Below, piece after piece: positions 44,276 to 53,386 of a stretch of 64,000 bases of DNA. The DNA is taken from assembly GCA_963678275.1 (NCBI GenBank), contig OY782765.1:6262001-6326000 (forward strand), read 5' to 3'. This DNA comes from G963677445 sp963678275. Lineage in GTDB: Bacteria; Bacteroidota; Ignavibacteria; Ignavibacteriales; Melioribacteraceae. Under the pieces are notes generated by a model. That model saw only the letters and a program-made list of their open reading frames with translations, was not told the origin of the DNA and did no database searches. Position 1 is the first letter of the stretch; every line of letters begins with the position of its first letter. The position numbers and the translations under genes are program-made.

Positions 44276-47200
44276 TCAGATTTTATGTGTTTTGGAGAAA
44301 GAGACGGAAAAAGTGGAACCGCTTCCTTTTTTACTATCGACTGTTATCGCGGCATTATTGATTTCCACATATTTCTGAACGAGGGCGAGTCCCAGGCCAT
44401 TGCCTTCAAATCGCCGGGTGTAACCTGTTTCCTCTTGTGAGAATGGTTGGAAAAGATCAGGTAAAAATTCTTCTGATATCCCGATTCCGGTATCAATAAC
44501 TTCTACAATAACGCGGTTTTCATCATCCCTGACAATTACTTCCACTTTTCCCTCGGGTGTATATTTAATAGCGTTTTCAATCAGGTTTGTGAATATCTGT
44601 GAAAGCGTATATCTGTCTCCCATAATCACAGCGGACTGGCTTTCAGGGCTGTATTGAAGTGATATTTTTTTTGAATCAGCTACTGGTTTGAATTCATCGA
44701 TAATTTGTGACAGTATATCCTTGTTCAGGCATAATGTTGTATAGTGTGGTTTATAAGAGTCTGTCTGGATTTGCGACATATTAAGAATGAGGTCAATTGT
44801 TCTGGTCAGTCTTCTTCCACCGGAATTAATTGCGGCAAAACTTTCTTCGAGATCATCATCCATAATTTCACTGACAAGGTCTCTTATCAATTGAGTAAAG
44901 CTTAAAATAGAGTTAAGAGGTGTTCTTATTTCATGCGAAATCTGGGCAAGGAATTCAGATTTAAGTCTGTCCGATCTTTCTGCTTCTTCTTTCGCGATAA
45001 GCAATTCTCTGTCTGAATTTTTTTTCTCGGTGATATCCCTGACAATAGAAAGCACAGAATTTTTTTCAGATAACTTCAATCTTGATTCATAATATCTTTT
45101 TTCTCCATCCATATCAAGGGAGTATTCAAATACCTGAATTTTGCCGGTTTCTTTGGTTCTTTGAATAAGATGTGTTGTAAGCTGCGCCAGTTCATCAGGA
45201 AGAACTTCAGTAATTTTTTTACCAATAAAATCTTTTGGCGGAAGCAGCAATACAGATTCTTCGGAATATTTGCATGTAAGAAAGATTCCATCAACAGATA
45301 TTTCAAATATAAGGTCAGGAATAGCTTCAAGAAGAGCCCTGTGCCTTGATTCACTTTTAATTACCGCCTGTTCTGATTCATATCTTTTCGTAATATTGCT
45401 GCTGATGCCAAGGGTTTCCTTAAAATTACCCTGGGAATCAAGAAATGGAACAAAACTTATTTCAAAAATTTCATTTTTTATTCGTCTTATTGTTCTGAAC
45501 GATTCACCTTTGAGGGCTCTTTGAAAATCATCTATTATTTCAGGATAGTTTTTATAAATTTTAAATGCCGAATGCCCGGTGAAGGAATTTTGTTCAACAC
45601 CGGCCTCTTCAAGTCCTTTTCCCTTAACCAGGGTGAATTTTCCCTCTTTATTCAGAAGGAATACAATTACCGGAAGGTTGGTTAATATTGAATTCAGGAA
45701 TCTTTCATTGTCCCTGATCTGCTGGAAAAGTTCTTTGTCAAAAGTTATATCTTCCGCCGTAATCACAATATTCTGAACTTTCCCCGAATCATTTTTTATA
45801 ATGGATGTACCGACCATTCCCCAGAAATTACTCCCATCCTTTTTACGGAAATAAAGTTCACCCTTCCAGCCATTTTCCTCGATAATGCTTTTTTTCACCG
45901 AGTCAAAAGATTTTCCGCTTGTTTGAAGATCGATAAGGGACTCAAAGTTTTTGCTCTTCAGCTCATCCTCGCTGAATCCGGTATATTCAAAGAAAACAGG
46001 ATTGCTGTAACGAATATCCATATCTGTTTCAAGAATTAAGATACCCTGTGGATTTTCTTCAATAGCGGTTGAAAGTATCTTGAGCTCTTCTTCCTGTTTT
46101 TTCTTTATTGTGATATCTTTTAATGTCCCGATTGTAGCCTGTTTGCCATTATAGGTAGTTAGTCCGACATTAAGATATGTAAAAACAAGACTGCCATTTT
46201 TATGCAACAGTTTAATCTCGTATTCACTTTCCGGTTCTTCACCATGCAATCTGGCCCGGTACCGGTTTATCACTCTTTCCCTGTCATCGGGATGAATATA
46301 ACTATCGAAAGATGTGCCGAGCATTTCCTCAGCAGTGTAGCCCAGCATTGAGGCCATCGCTTCATTGACAAAGATAAATTTCTGTCCCTGAATGAGCAGC
46401 AATCCATCCTGTATGTTGCCGGCAAGCGAACGGTAGTTCTCTTCTGATTCCCTGACGGCCCTGGCTATTGCTTTTCTTTCAGTAATATCATGTATTATTG
46501 AGGAAAATATTTTTTTCCCTTCAATTTCCAGAACACTGTAAAATATTTCAACGTCTCTTACCGAGCCACCTTTAAGAACGTGCCGGGTTTCGAAACTGGT
46601 TGCTCCACCTATGCTTTGTCTATTCGGTTTATTTTCGCTGGCGTCAATCTCATAGATGTTTTTACCTATTAACTCTTCTCTATCGTAACCATAAAAATTT
46701 AAAGCGGCATCATTGATTTCAATAATGTTAAATGTTCCGAGATCAAGAAGCATCATGGGAGCGCTGTGGCCGTAAAAAAGGTTTTTGTACCTGCTTTCAG
46801 AAAGCTCAAGAGCCTTTGTTCTTTCAGCAACTCTTATTTCAAGTTCTCTCGAATAATTCCGGTTATGTATATATAGGAATAAAAGGTAAAAGGCGCCTCC
46901 TACTGCTACTATCAATAATAGCCTGAACCACCAGGAATTAAAAATGGATTCATTAATTTTAATTACCGCGGTATCTTTTATGTCGCTCATTATTCCATAA
47001 GCATTCTTAACCTGAACTCTGAACCGGTATTTACCGGGCATCAGATTTGTATAACGAATTGAAGGACCGATCTTACCCTGAACAGTATTCCATTTCTCAT
47101 CAAATCCTTCCAGTTTTAAGTAATAAATATTCTTTGCTTCATTGATAAAAGAGTGAGACCTGAATTTGAATAACAAAGTATTCTGAGAGTGGGCAAGGGT

Positions 47201-49129
47201 GATATCATCCTTTAGCTGAAGTTCTTTTCCGTCAACATCCACTGCCAAAAAATCAATTGAAGGTTTTAATTCATTTGTTTCCACACCGGCATCAATTACA
47301 CTCAAACCCCTGTTAGTCCCGACCCATAGTCTTTGTCTGTCATCAATATAGGCTGCGTCTCTGTTTGTTTCTGATCCCGCAAGGCCGTTTGAAATATTAT
47401 AATGAAAAGATTTATTTCCATCGCGGTAAATTACACCCTGATCAGTGCCAAACCACAGCTTGCCGCTATTGTCACCAGTAATAAAATATATTGCTCTGTT
47501 AATTGCGAAACCATCTTTATCGTAATATTGAAGGGAATCGCCAACTACTTCGAAGAGCCCTGCCGCGGTTCCGACAAAAGTTTGACCCTCATGAAAAAAA
47601 ACGGACCAGGTTTCATTTGCATTTTTCACTGAAGATTTATACAACTGCCATTTACCATCGCGATTTATTTTCAGGATGCCATTTTGTGAGGTGGCAACGT
47701 ACAGTATCTTATCCGGTGATAAAAATAACTTCCTGAATTTAGTGGCGCGACTCTTGCTGCCTGTTAAAAATACTAACTTATCATTAATAATTTTGTAAAT
47801 ATTGTAGCTGTTCTGCGCATATAAAATATCATTATCACTATCGTAAACAACAGAAGCGGCAGATTCATCTTTCACAGAGAGCCATTTCACAATTTTGCCA
47901 TTCCGGAAGAGACCAAATCCTTTCTCTTCGGCCGAAATCCAGATATTGCCATTTGGCAGAGAACATAAATCTAATACTCTTGTAGCTTTTGGCAACTGAT
48001 AATTAGTCGCCTCATAAAAAGGTATCCGGCGGAAATTCCCATTCTTCATGATTGTCAGACCGGTATTATGACCTAACATCAGACCATTATCGGACATCCT
48101 GGCAATAGCCGAAACCTCATCAATCAGGAGGCCGTTTTTTTTATAATAAGAAAAAGTTTTCAAATTATTTATTTTGCTTAATCCTCTTACACCCGCAATC
48201 CAAAGGTTATTTTCCCGGTCAGTATAGAGGCTTCGCGCCTGACCATTAATTACCCCGTTTTCTTCATTTAAAAAACTGAGACTTTCTTTAAGAGGATCAA
48301 ATATGTAGAGCCTGTAGCTGTTGGAAAAAATAAATTTTCCGAAATAGTCGGCAATAAAGGGAAGATTGAAATTGTAATAAGTATCATCCTGCATAATGAA
48401 ATTGTCTGTTACAGGCCGGAACTTATTATTCCTGATTTCTCCGATATAATTATTACCCAGAATCCAGAGGGATGAATCCTTTTCTCCCTCCCGAAAACAG
48501 ATGCTGAGGACCGATTTATACTCTTCCGGGATCTGATCAATTTCCTCAGGCCGACTGCCATTAAATGCCAGTTTATAAATTCCCTTTTCAGTCGCGATAT
48601 AATAATGGTATTTACTTTTTATTATTTTAGATATTTTTAGTGACTTTAGTCCCTCACCTTTACCATATTTCAAAATTTCATTATCTCTAAAATGATAAAG
48701 CCCTGAATTCCGGGTGCCAAAGAGAACATTCATTTCTCCGGTTCCGTCGGCTATTTCAAAATTAACAGGAATCTGGTCGCTGCTGATCATATAAGGGGGC
48801 AGAAAGGAGAGTAGTTTTCCATCCCTGATTCTGACAAGCTCCATTTTACTGTCATAACGGAAAGCCCAGATATCTTTTCCGTCAGATTTTAATAAATTAA
48901 AAACACCTTTCAGGTTGGGAATAAATTGTGAGGGGTATATCCATTCTGCTCCGTTATATCCGGCAATTCCTCCTTCAGTGGCTATCCATAAAAGGCCGTT
49001 GTTATCCTGTATAATGTCATTTACGTCCGAATTGGGTAATCCATCTTCCTCGGTGTAGTTTTTAACAGGATATTCCTGACCGAAATTTATGCTGCCGATA
49101 AAAAGGAGGAGCAGAATGAGTACTTTCAA
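44276..49129 (-). CDS. Propeller/multi-PAS sensor histidine kinase
   Basis: Length 1,617 residues. The start is TTG (49129-49127) because an in-frame TAA lies 18 nt upstream and no ATG is available. Signal peptide to about residue 17. Two-component-regulator propeller repeats cover about 20-620 (GLLWIATEGGIAGYNG, LWIAGVRGLSKI, LWVGTNRGLSVID), followed by a Y_Y_Y domain (625-695) and a TM about 700-720. Five PAS domains fill about 750-1370, then HisKA (H box ISHEIRTPLNSIL, His1399) and HATPase_c (ENAIKYTPEG, DTGIGISEEF, GNGLGLALVQKY). It resembles the periplasmic half of hybrid two-component systems that sense polysaccharide fragments, but the receiver and DNA-binding domains are missing. The regulator must be encoded elsewhere. 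Confidence 0.93.
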   Translation of the reverse strand: MKVLILLLLFIGSINFGQEYPVKNYTEEDGLPNSDVNDIIQDNNGLLWIATEGGIAGYNGAEWIYPSQFIPNLKGVFNLLKSDGKDIWAFRYDSKMELVRIRDGKLLSFLPPYMISSDQIPVNFEIADGTGEMNVLFGTRNSGLYHFRDNEILKYGKGEGLKSLKISKIIKSKYHYYIATEKGIYKLAFNGSRPEEIDQIPEEYKSVLSICFREGEKDSSLWILGNNYIGEIRNNKFRPVTDNFIMQDDTYYNFNLPFIADYFGKFIFSNSYRLYIFDPLKESLSFLNEENGVINGQARSLYTDRENNLWIAGVRGLSKINNLKTFSYYKKNGLLIDEVSAIARMSDNGLMLGHNTGLTIMKNGNFRRIPFYEATNYQLPKATRVLDLCSLPNGNIWISAEEKGFGLFRNGKIVKWLSVKDESAASVVYDSDNDILYAQNSYNIYKIINDKLVFLTGSKSRATKFRKLFLSPDKILYVATSQNGILKINRDGKWQLYKSSVKNANETWSVFFHEGQTFVGTAAGLFEVVGDSLQYYDKDGFAINRAIYFITGDNSGKLWFGTDQGVIYRDGNKSFHYNISNGLAGSETNRDAAYIDDRQRLWVGTNRGLSVIDAGVETNELKPSIDFLAVDVDGKELQLKDDITLAHSQNTLLFKFRSHSFINEAKNIYYLKLEGFDEKWNTVQGKIGPSIRYTNLMPGKYRFRVQVKNAYGIMSDIKDTAVIKINESIFNSWWFRLLLIVAVGGAFYLLFLYIHNRNYSRELEIRVAERTKALELSESRYKNLFYGHSAPMMLLDLGTFNIIEINDAALNFYGYDREELIGKNIYEIDASENKPNRQSIGGATSFETRHVLKGGSVRDVEIFYSVLEIEGKKIFSSIIHDITERKAIARAVRESEENYRSLAGNIQDGLLLIQGQKFIFVNEAMASMLGYTAEEMLGTSFDSYIHPDDRERVINRYRARLHGEEPESEYEIKLLHKNGSLVFTYLNVGLTTYNGKQATIGTLKDITIKKKQEEELKILSTAIEENPQGILILETDMDIRYSNPVFFEYTGFSEDELKSKNFESLIDLQTSGKSFDSVKKSIIEENGWKGELYFRKKDGSNFWGMVGTSIIKNDSGKVQNIVITAEDITFDKELFQQIRDNERFLNSILTNLPVIVFLLNKEGKFTLVKGKGLEEAGVEQNSFTGHSAFKIYKNYPEIIDDFQRALKGESFRTIRRIKNEIFEISFVPFLDSQGNFKETLGISSNITKRYESEQAVIKSESRHRALLEAIPDLIFEISVDGIFLTCKYSEESVLLLPPKDFIGKKITEVLPDELAQLTTHLIQRTKETGKIQVFEYSLDMDGEKRYYESRLKLSEKNSVLSIVRDITEKKNSDRELLIAKEEAERSDRLKSEFLAQISHEIRTPLNSILSFTQLIRDLVSEIMDDDLEESFAAINSGGRRLTRTIDLILNMSQIQTDSYKPHYTTLCLNKDILSQIIDEFKPVADSKKISLQYSPESQSAVIMGDRYTLSQIFTNLIENAIKYTPEGKVEVIVRDDENRVIVEVIDTGIGISEEFLPDLFQPFSQEETGYTRRFEGNGLGLALVQKYVEINNAAITVDSKKGSGSTFSVSFSKTHKI

Positions 49130-49228
49130 TCTTTCTGTCTGTAATTAAATGGATAAATGAGCTTTATTGAATTTAAAATAATTCCTGATAAATTCAAATA
49201 AAATTTCAACAATGGGGTTTAAAATGAA

Positions 49229-49252
49229 AAAGGCCGGATAAATCCGGCCTTT
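49229..49252 (-). terminator. Terminator of the rnf-rseC operon
   Basis: AAAGGCCGGAT / ATCCGGCCTTT stem directly abutting the rseC stop. T-rich on both strands. Confidence 0.9.
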
Positions 49253-49255
49253 TTT

Positions 49256-49699
49256 TCAGGCAAGTTTTCTTTTTACATAGGTAATGCGTGGCATGAAACG
49301 GGTTTTGCTGAAGCTTTCGGAGAAAAGAAAGATGATCAGATAATAAATCCCGGCAAAAGATAATCCGGTCAGAAAAGAATAGAGCTCAAGGAAATGATTT
49401 TGCGGAAAAATTTCAAGAGCGAGAAATACTCCGGCGATCAGTAGAAAAAGGGGAATGCCGTATAAGATCATCGAAACCTTAAATATGGTGGAGCCGGCGA
49501 CAGATATTTTAACTTCATCACCAGGTTTTACTCCAAATGGATCACTGACCCTTAGTATTTTAGTATTATCACTCTTGGGTTTGCAAAATAATTTCGCGTG
49601 GCATTCTTCGCAATTGTCGGTTTTGATCAGAGAAATTTCGGCCTGACCATTTTCCGACTCAATTACGATACCATCTTCAAGAAGTTCTTCATGTTCCAT
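49256..49699 (-). CDS. rseC: RseC/MucC-like protein
   Basis: Length 147 residues. Seen: an N-terminal domain with the cysteine cluster CEECHAKLFC, a DPFGVKPGDEVKISV segment, then two membrane spans (about 75-97 and 105-125), the layout of the RseC/MucC family (PF04246). In Escherichia coli RseC sits with rse genes and also helps reduce SoxR together with the Rsx/Rnf complex. Here it closes the rnf operon, 1 nt after rnfB, which supports a role tied to the Rnf complex such as electron transfer or assembly. Confidence 0.88.
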   Translation of the reverse strand: MEHEELLEDGIVIESENGQAEISLIKTDNCEECHAKLFCKPKSDNTKILRVSDPFGVKPGDEVKISVAGSTIFKVSMILYGIPLFLLIAGVFLALEIFPQNHFLELYSFLTGLSFAGIYYLIIFLFSESFSKTRFMPRITYVKRKLA

Positions 49700-49700
49700 A

Positions 49701-50525
49701 TCAGTTCACCGCCAGATCATCTGATTCTTTTCGTAAATGTCCGATTGCGCCTGTTCTGCATTTTTCAAATGGTATTTTGGATTCATCGAGTTTATCATAG
49801 TCGATGACGCCAAGATTATCTTCCATCACAACACCGCCATCCGATTTCCTCGCGCAGATGCCGCAGCCGAGACAGGCTACCTTACAGACTTCTTTCGATT
49901 TTTTCGGATCGTCGTGGTTTTTGCAGAAGACAAACACATTTCTGTCGATGGGGTGCATTTCAATAATATCGCGCGGACATGCTTTAACACACATTGTGCA
50001 TCCTGTGCAAAGCTCTTCGATAACTTCAGGGATGCCGTTTTCAGTCATCACCATCGCGTCGAAAGGACAGGCCTCAACACAATCACCGCCGCCAAGACAG
50101 CCGTAATAGCACATTTTATCACCGCCCGAAACCAGGTCCATTGCCGAGCAGCTCAGGGGGCCGTAATAATCCACCATTTTTTTGACAGCTTCACTGTTTC
50201 CACCCTGGCAAAGAATCCTGGGAACCATTTTCACTGCCGAACCGGCTTCCACACCCATTATTTCGGCAACTAATTTTGCCGTTTCATCGCCGCCGACCGG
50301 ACAGCCGTTGACCTCGGCTTTTCCCTCGACAACATTAACAGCAAAATCATAACATCCCGCTTTACCGCAGGCGCCGCAGTTGGCTCCCGGCAGAACATCA
50401 TTAATTTTACCTATCAGCGGATTTTCTTCCACTCTCAGTTTTTTATCTGCAATGGCGAGCCCGCCGGCGAAAAGAAGTCCGAGGCCGCCCATTGTTGCTA
50501 TTGCTATTAGAAGAGTATATTCCAT
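49701..50525 (-). CDS. rnfB: Rnf complex subunit B (Fe-S protein)
   Basis: Length 274 residues, longer than the roughly 190-residue proteobacterial form. An N-terminal membrane anchor (LLIAIATMGGLGLLFAGGLAI) is followed by the 4Fe-4S motif CGACGKAGC, then ferredoxin clusters CLGGGDCVEACP and CTGCTMCVKACP. An extra C-terminal cysteine set, CKVACLGCGIC, accounts for the added length. It accepts electrons from ferredoxin and passes them into the membrane complex that couples ferredoxin:NAD oxidation to ion transport. SD GAGGAAG precedes the ATG. It lies in the order C-D-G-E-A-B. Confidence 0.97.
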   Translation of the reverse strand: MEYTLLIAIATMGGLGLLFAGGLAIADKKLRVEENPLIGKINDVLPGANCGACGKAGCYDFAVNVVEGKAEVNGCPVGGDETAKLVAEIMGVEAGSAVKMVPRILCQGGNSEAVKKMVDYYGPLSCSAMDLVSGGDKMCYYGCLGGGDCVEACPFDAMVMTENGIPEVIEELCTGCTMCVKACPRDIIEMHPIDRNVFVFCKNHDDPKKSKEVCKVACLGCGICARKSDGGVVMEDNLGVIDYDKLDESKIPFEKCRTGAIGHLRKESDDLAVN

Positions 50526-50570
50526 TTCTTCCTCAAATCTTTAATTAGAAGAATCTATATAATAAAAAAA

Positions 50571-51143
50571 TTAAATCATTCCGGCGAAACCCATAAACGC
50601 GAGCGCGAGAATTCCCGCGACTACCAGCGTTATAGGAGCTCCCTGGAATGGTTTGGGAATATCCGCGAGTTCCAGTTCTTCCCTTATTCCTGCCATAATT
50701 GAAATGGCGAGTGTAAAACCAACTCCCGCGCCTACCGCAAAAACAATGCCTTCGATAAATGTATATTCACGGAGAACAATAAAAAGAGCAAGTCCCATGA
50801 TAGCACAGTTTGTAGTAATTAGGGGGAGGAATATTCCCAGCGCCCTGTAAAGAGGCTGACTGACTTTTTTAATCACCATTTCAACAAGCTGCACCAGGGA
50901 GGCGATAACAAGAATGAAGGACACATTCTGGAGAAAATCCAGGTTGTAAGGAGCCAGTATATAGTGATAAATAAGCCAGGTAACAGTAGACGCCATAACC
51001 ATAACAAATGTTGTGGCAAGTCCCATGGAAAATGCGGAAGAGAGTTTGTTGGAAACCCCGATAAAAGGACATATTCCAAGGAAATAAGCAAGAACAAAGT
51101 TATTGACAATCGCCGCTGAGAAGAATATTATTATCAGTTCCAT
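50571..51143 (-). CDS. rnfA: Rnf complex subunit A
   Basis: Length 190 residues with six membrane spans. The FVLAYFLGICPFIGVS segment and TTNCAIMGLALF are typical of RnfA/RsxA. It pairs with RnfE to form the inverted-topology core that binds an Fe-S centre between its conserved Cys residues (ICPF, TNCAI). Its ATG overlaps the rnfE stop as TAATG with GGAGG upstream, so translation is coupled. Confidence 0.97.
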   Translation of the reverse strand: MELIIIFFSAAIVNNFVLAYFLGICPFIGVSNKLSSAFSMGLATTFVMVMASTVTWLIYHYILAPYNLDFLQNVSFILVIASLVQLVEMVIKKVSQPLYRALGIFLPLITTNCAIMGLALFIVLREYTFIEGIVFAVGAGVGFTLAISIMAGIREELELADIPKPFQGAPITLVVAGILALAFMGFAGMI

Positions 51144-51826
51144 TAGTTAGCCTCCTGCGGTTCAGTTGTAACCGTCTCTTTGTTTCTCAGGAATTTCTGA
51201 ACTATTGCTTCCCTTTCCAGTTTTTTCCTTCTGATGGAATTATAGTTAATAGCTCCCATTAGAAGTCCGAGTGTCAGGAATGCTCCGGCGGGAAGTATCA
51301 TCACCAGCCAGGGTTCATACATATCGGGCAGAACCTGGAAACCAAGAATAGTGCGGGTCCCCAGAATTTCACGAATACTGCCAAGCACAAAAAGGGCGAG
51401 GAGGAATCCTGTTCCCATACCTAGCGCGTCGAGAGCCGAACGGAAAACATTATTTTTTGAAGAGAATGCTTCCTGTCTGCCAAGAATAACGCAGTTTACA
51501 ACTATCAGGGGTATAAAGGGGCCCAACGCCTTGCTAAGGGGTGGAAACTGCGCTTTCATAACGAGATCCACAATAGTAACGAAGGTTGCGATAATCAGAA
51601 TAAACGCCGCGATACGCACCTGGTTGGGAATAAGTTTTCGGATAAGTGAGATGATAATGCTTGAAAAGAAGAGAACAAATGTTGTGGCCAGCGCCATCGC
51701 GATTCCGTTCATCGCCGACACTGTCACCGCGAGGGTAGGGCACATACCAAGCACCTGTACAAATACCGGGTTGTTTTCCCATAACCCTTTGACATATTCA
51801 TATCCGACAGATTTATTTTTTGCCAT
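51143..51826 (-). CDS. rnfE: Rnf complex subunit E
   Basis: Length 227 residues, six membrane spans, homologous to RnfA. Seen: NPVFVQVLGMCPTLAVT and IVVNCVILGRQEAFSSKN, with the paired Cys residues of the membrane Fe-S site. The start overlaps the rnfG stop by one base (TAATG) behind a strong GGAGG. Normal family length. Confidence 0.97.
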   Translation of the reverse strand: MAKNKSVGYEYVKGLWENNPVFVQVLGMCPTLAVTVSAMNGIAMALATTFVLFFSSIIISLIRKLIPNQVRIAAFILIIATFVTIVDLVMKAQFPPLSKALGPFIPLIVVNCVILGRQEAFSSKNNVFRSALDALGMGTGFLLALFVLGSIREILGTRTILGFQVLPDMYEPWLVMILPAGAFLTLGLLMGAINYNSIRRKKLEREAIVQKFLRNKETVTTEPQEAN

Positions 51827-52389
51827 TATTTACCTCCCTCTTCGCTGACTTTTCTTAACTCTTCAAGGCCATTATTCAATATTGCCACAACAGATTTTGA
51901 TGAAATTGTGGCCGCGGTAATGGTCTGAATCTCATTTTCTTTCGAAGGAGGCGTTCCTTTAACCCAGTCGATCTGCGGCGCGCAGGTCAGGTTGCTAAAT
52001 TCACCTGTAAACCATTCACCGGTTATTTTATCACCGAGACCGGGAGTTTCCGAATGTTCGAGCACTTTTATACCGGTAATTTTGCTTACATCTTTATTGA
52101 CGCCTGCCATTAGTCTTATTTTACCCTGGAAGCCGTTGCCTTCATAAACCATGGCATATCCTATAAACTGATTCTCTTTATCGAATACTTTATAGGCTTC
52201 AAAAGGGATGTTTTCAATTTTCTGCTGACTTACTTTATCGGGCTGAACCACAAGAATGGCCGCGGCTGTTTCGGCTTCCTTATGTTTTTTTATTTTCGGA
52301 GCGGCCCATCCGTTTAACTGAGATAAAAGCCCTCCCGAAAGAATACCGATAATAGTCAGAGTTGCGAGCATGTGAATTATTATTTTCAT
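51826..52389 (-). CDS. rnfG: Rnf complex subunit G
   Basis: Length 187 residues. A single N-terminal membrane span (IIIHMLATLTIIGILSGGLLS) is followed by a periplasmic FMN-binding domain. The flavin-attachment segment is ITAATISSKSVV, corresponding to the S(T)GAT motif where FMN is esterified to Thr. HSETPGLGDKI is also typical. It overlaps rnfD by ATGA with GGGAGG upstream. Confidence 0.95.
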   Translation of the reverse strand: MKIIIHMLATLTIIGILSGGLLSQLNGWAAPKIKKHKEAETAAAILVVQPDKVSQQKIENIPFEAYKVFDKENQFIGYAMVYEGNGFQGKIRLMAGVNKDVSKITGIKVLEHSETPGLGDKITGEWFTGEFSNLTCAPQIDWVKGTPPSKENEIQTITAATISSKSVVAILNNGLEELRKVSEEGGK

Positions 52390-53351
52390 TTTGCCTCCCC
52401 GAAAATTCTGGGTTGGGTATATTTATTTATCAGAGGCACAAAAGCGTTCATGAAAAGAATCGCGTACATAACCCCTTCCGGTAGTCCGCCAAAAAGCCTG
52501 ATAAGAACGACGACAAAACCGATTCCGATTCCGAAAATCCACATACCCTTTGGAGTTATCGGGCTGCTTACCCAGTCTGTGGCCATAAAGAAAGCGCCAA
52601 TCATAAAGCCGCCTGCCATCAGATGAAAAAGAGGTGTGGGATAAATGGAAGAATCGATCAGCCAGAACAGACCTCCAAAAATAAAAGCTCCCAAAAACAT
52701 TGAAAGTGGTATTCTCCAGTTAATAACACCCATTCCGAGGAGGAACAATCCTCCTGCGAGAACGGCGAGGGTGGAGGTTTCACCAAGACATCCGCCGGTG
52801 TTCCCGAGGAACATAGCGGAGAGGCTGGTCGACGCTCCGTCAAATTTCATAGCGGCCAGCGGAGTGGCTGAAGTGACCGAGTCGGTGACAAATGAAGGAT
52901 TTGTCCATGTGGTCATATGAACCGGAAAGGCTGCCTGAAGAAATGCTCTGCCGACAAGGGCAGGATTAAAGATATTGTAACCAAGTCCGCCAAAAATTTC
53001 TTTACCCAGGGCAATCGCGACGATAGCTCCGAGGGCTGTGAAGACAAGGGAAAAATTTGGAGGCAGAATTAAAGCTAAAAGAAGACCGGTGATAATTCCG
53101 CTTCCATCGGTAATCGTAACAGGTCTTTTTCGGATAGTCTTAATCGCTGCTTCTGTACCGACAGCGAAACCAACACTGACCATAATAACAAGAAGCTGAT
53201 ATATGCCGAAGAATATTACGGCGGCAACAGCCGCGGGTATCATCGCATATATAACCAGCCACATAGCCTGTTTGGTCGACCATTTCGAGTGTACATGAGG
53301 CGAACTTGTAAGGTCTAGCCTGTATGTAGGATTTGCTGTAACTGTAGCCAT
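52386..53351 (-). CDS. rnfD: Rnf complex subunit D
   Basis: Length 321 residues with about nine membrane spans. The covalent FMN site lies in SVTSATPLAAMK (family motif SGATP). GKEIFGGLGYNIFNPALVGRAF matches the NqrB/RnfD signature. Part of the ion-translocating channel. It starts 35 bp after rnfC. Confidence 0.97.
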   Translation of the reverse strand: MATVTANPTYRLDLTSSPHVHSKWSTKQAMWLVIYAMIPAAVAAVIFFGIYQLLVIMVSVGFAVGTEAAIKTIRKRPVTITDGSGIITGLLLALILPPNFSLVFTALGAIVAIALGKEIFGGLGYNIFNPALVGRAFLQAAFPVHMTTWTNPSFVTDSVTSATPLAAMKFDGASTSLSAMFLGNTGGCLGETSTLAVLAGGLFLLGMGVINWRIPLSMFLGAFIFGGLFWLIDSSIYPTPLFHLMAGGFMIGAFFMATDWVSSPITPKGMWIFGIGIGFVVVLIRLFGGLPEGVMYAILFMNAFVPLINKYTQPRIFGEAK

Positions 53352-53386
53352 ATAATTTTCTGGTTTATTCCTTTTCGTAATTTAGT

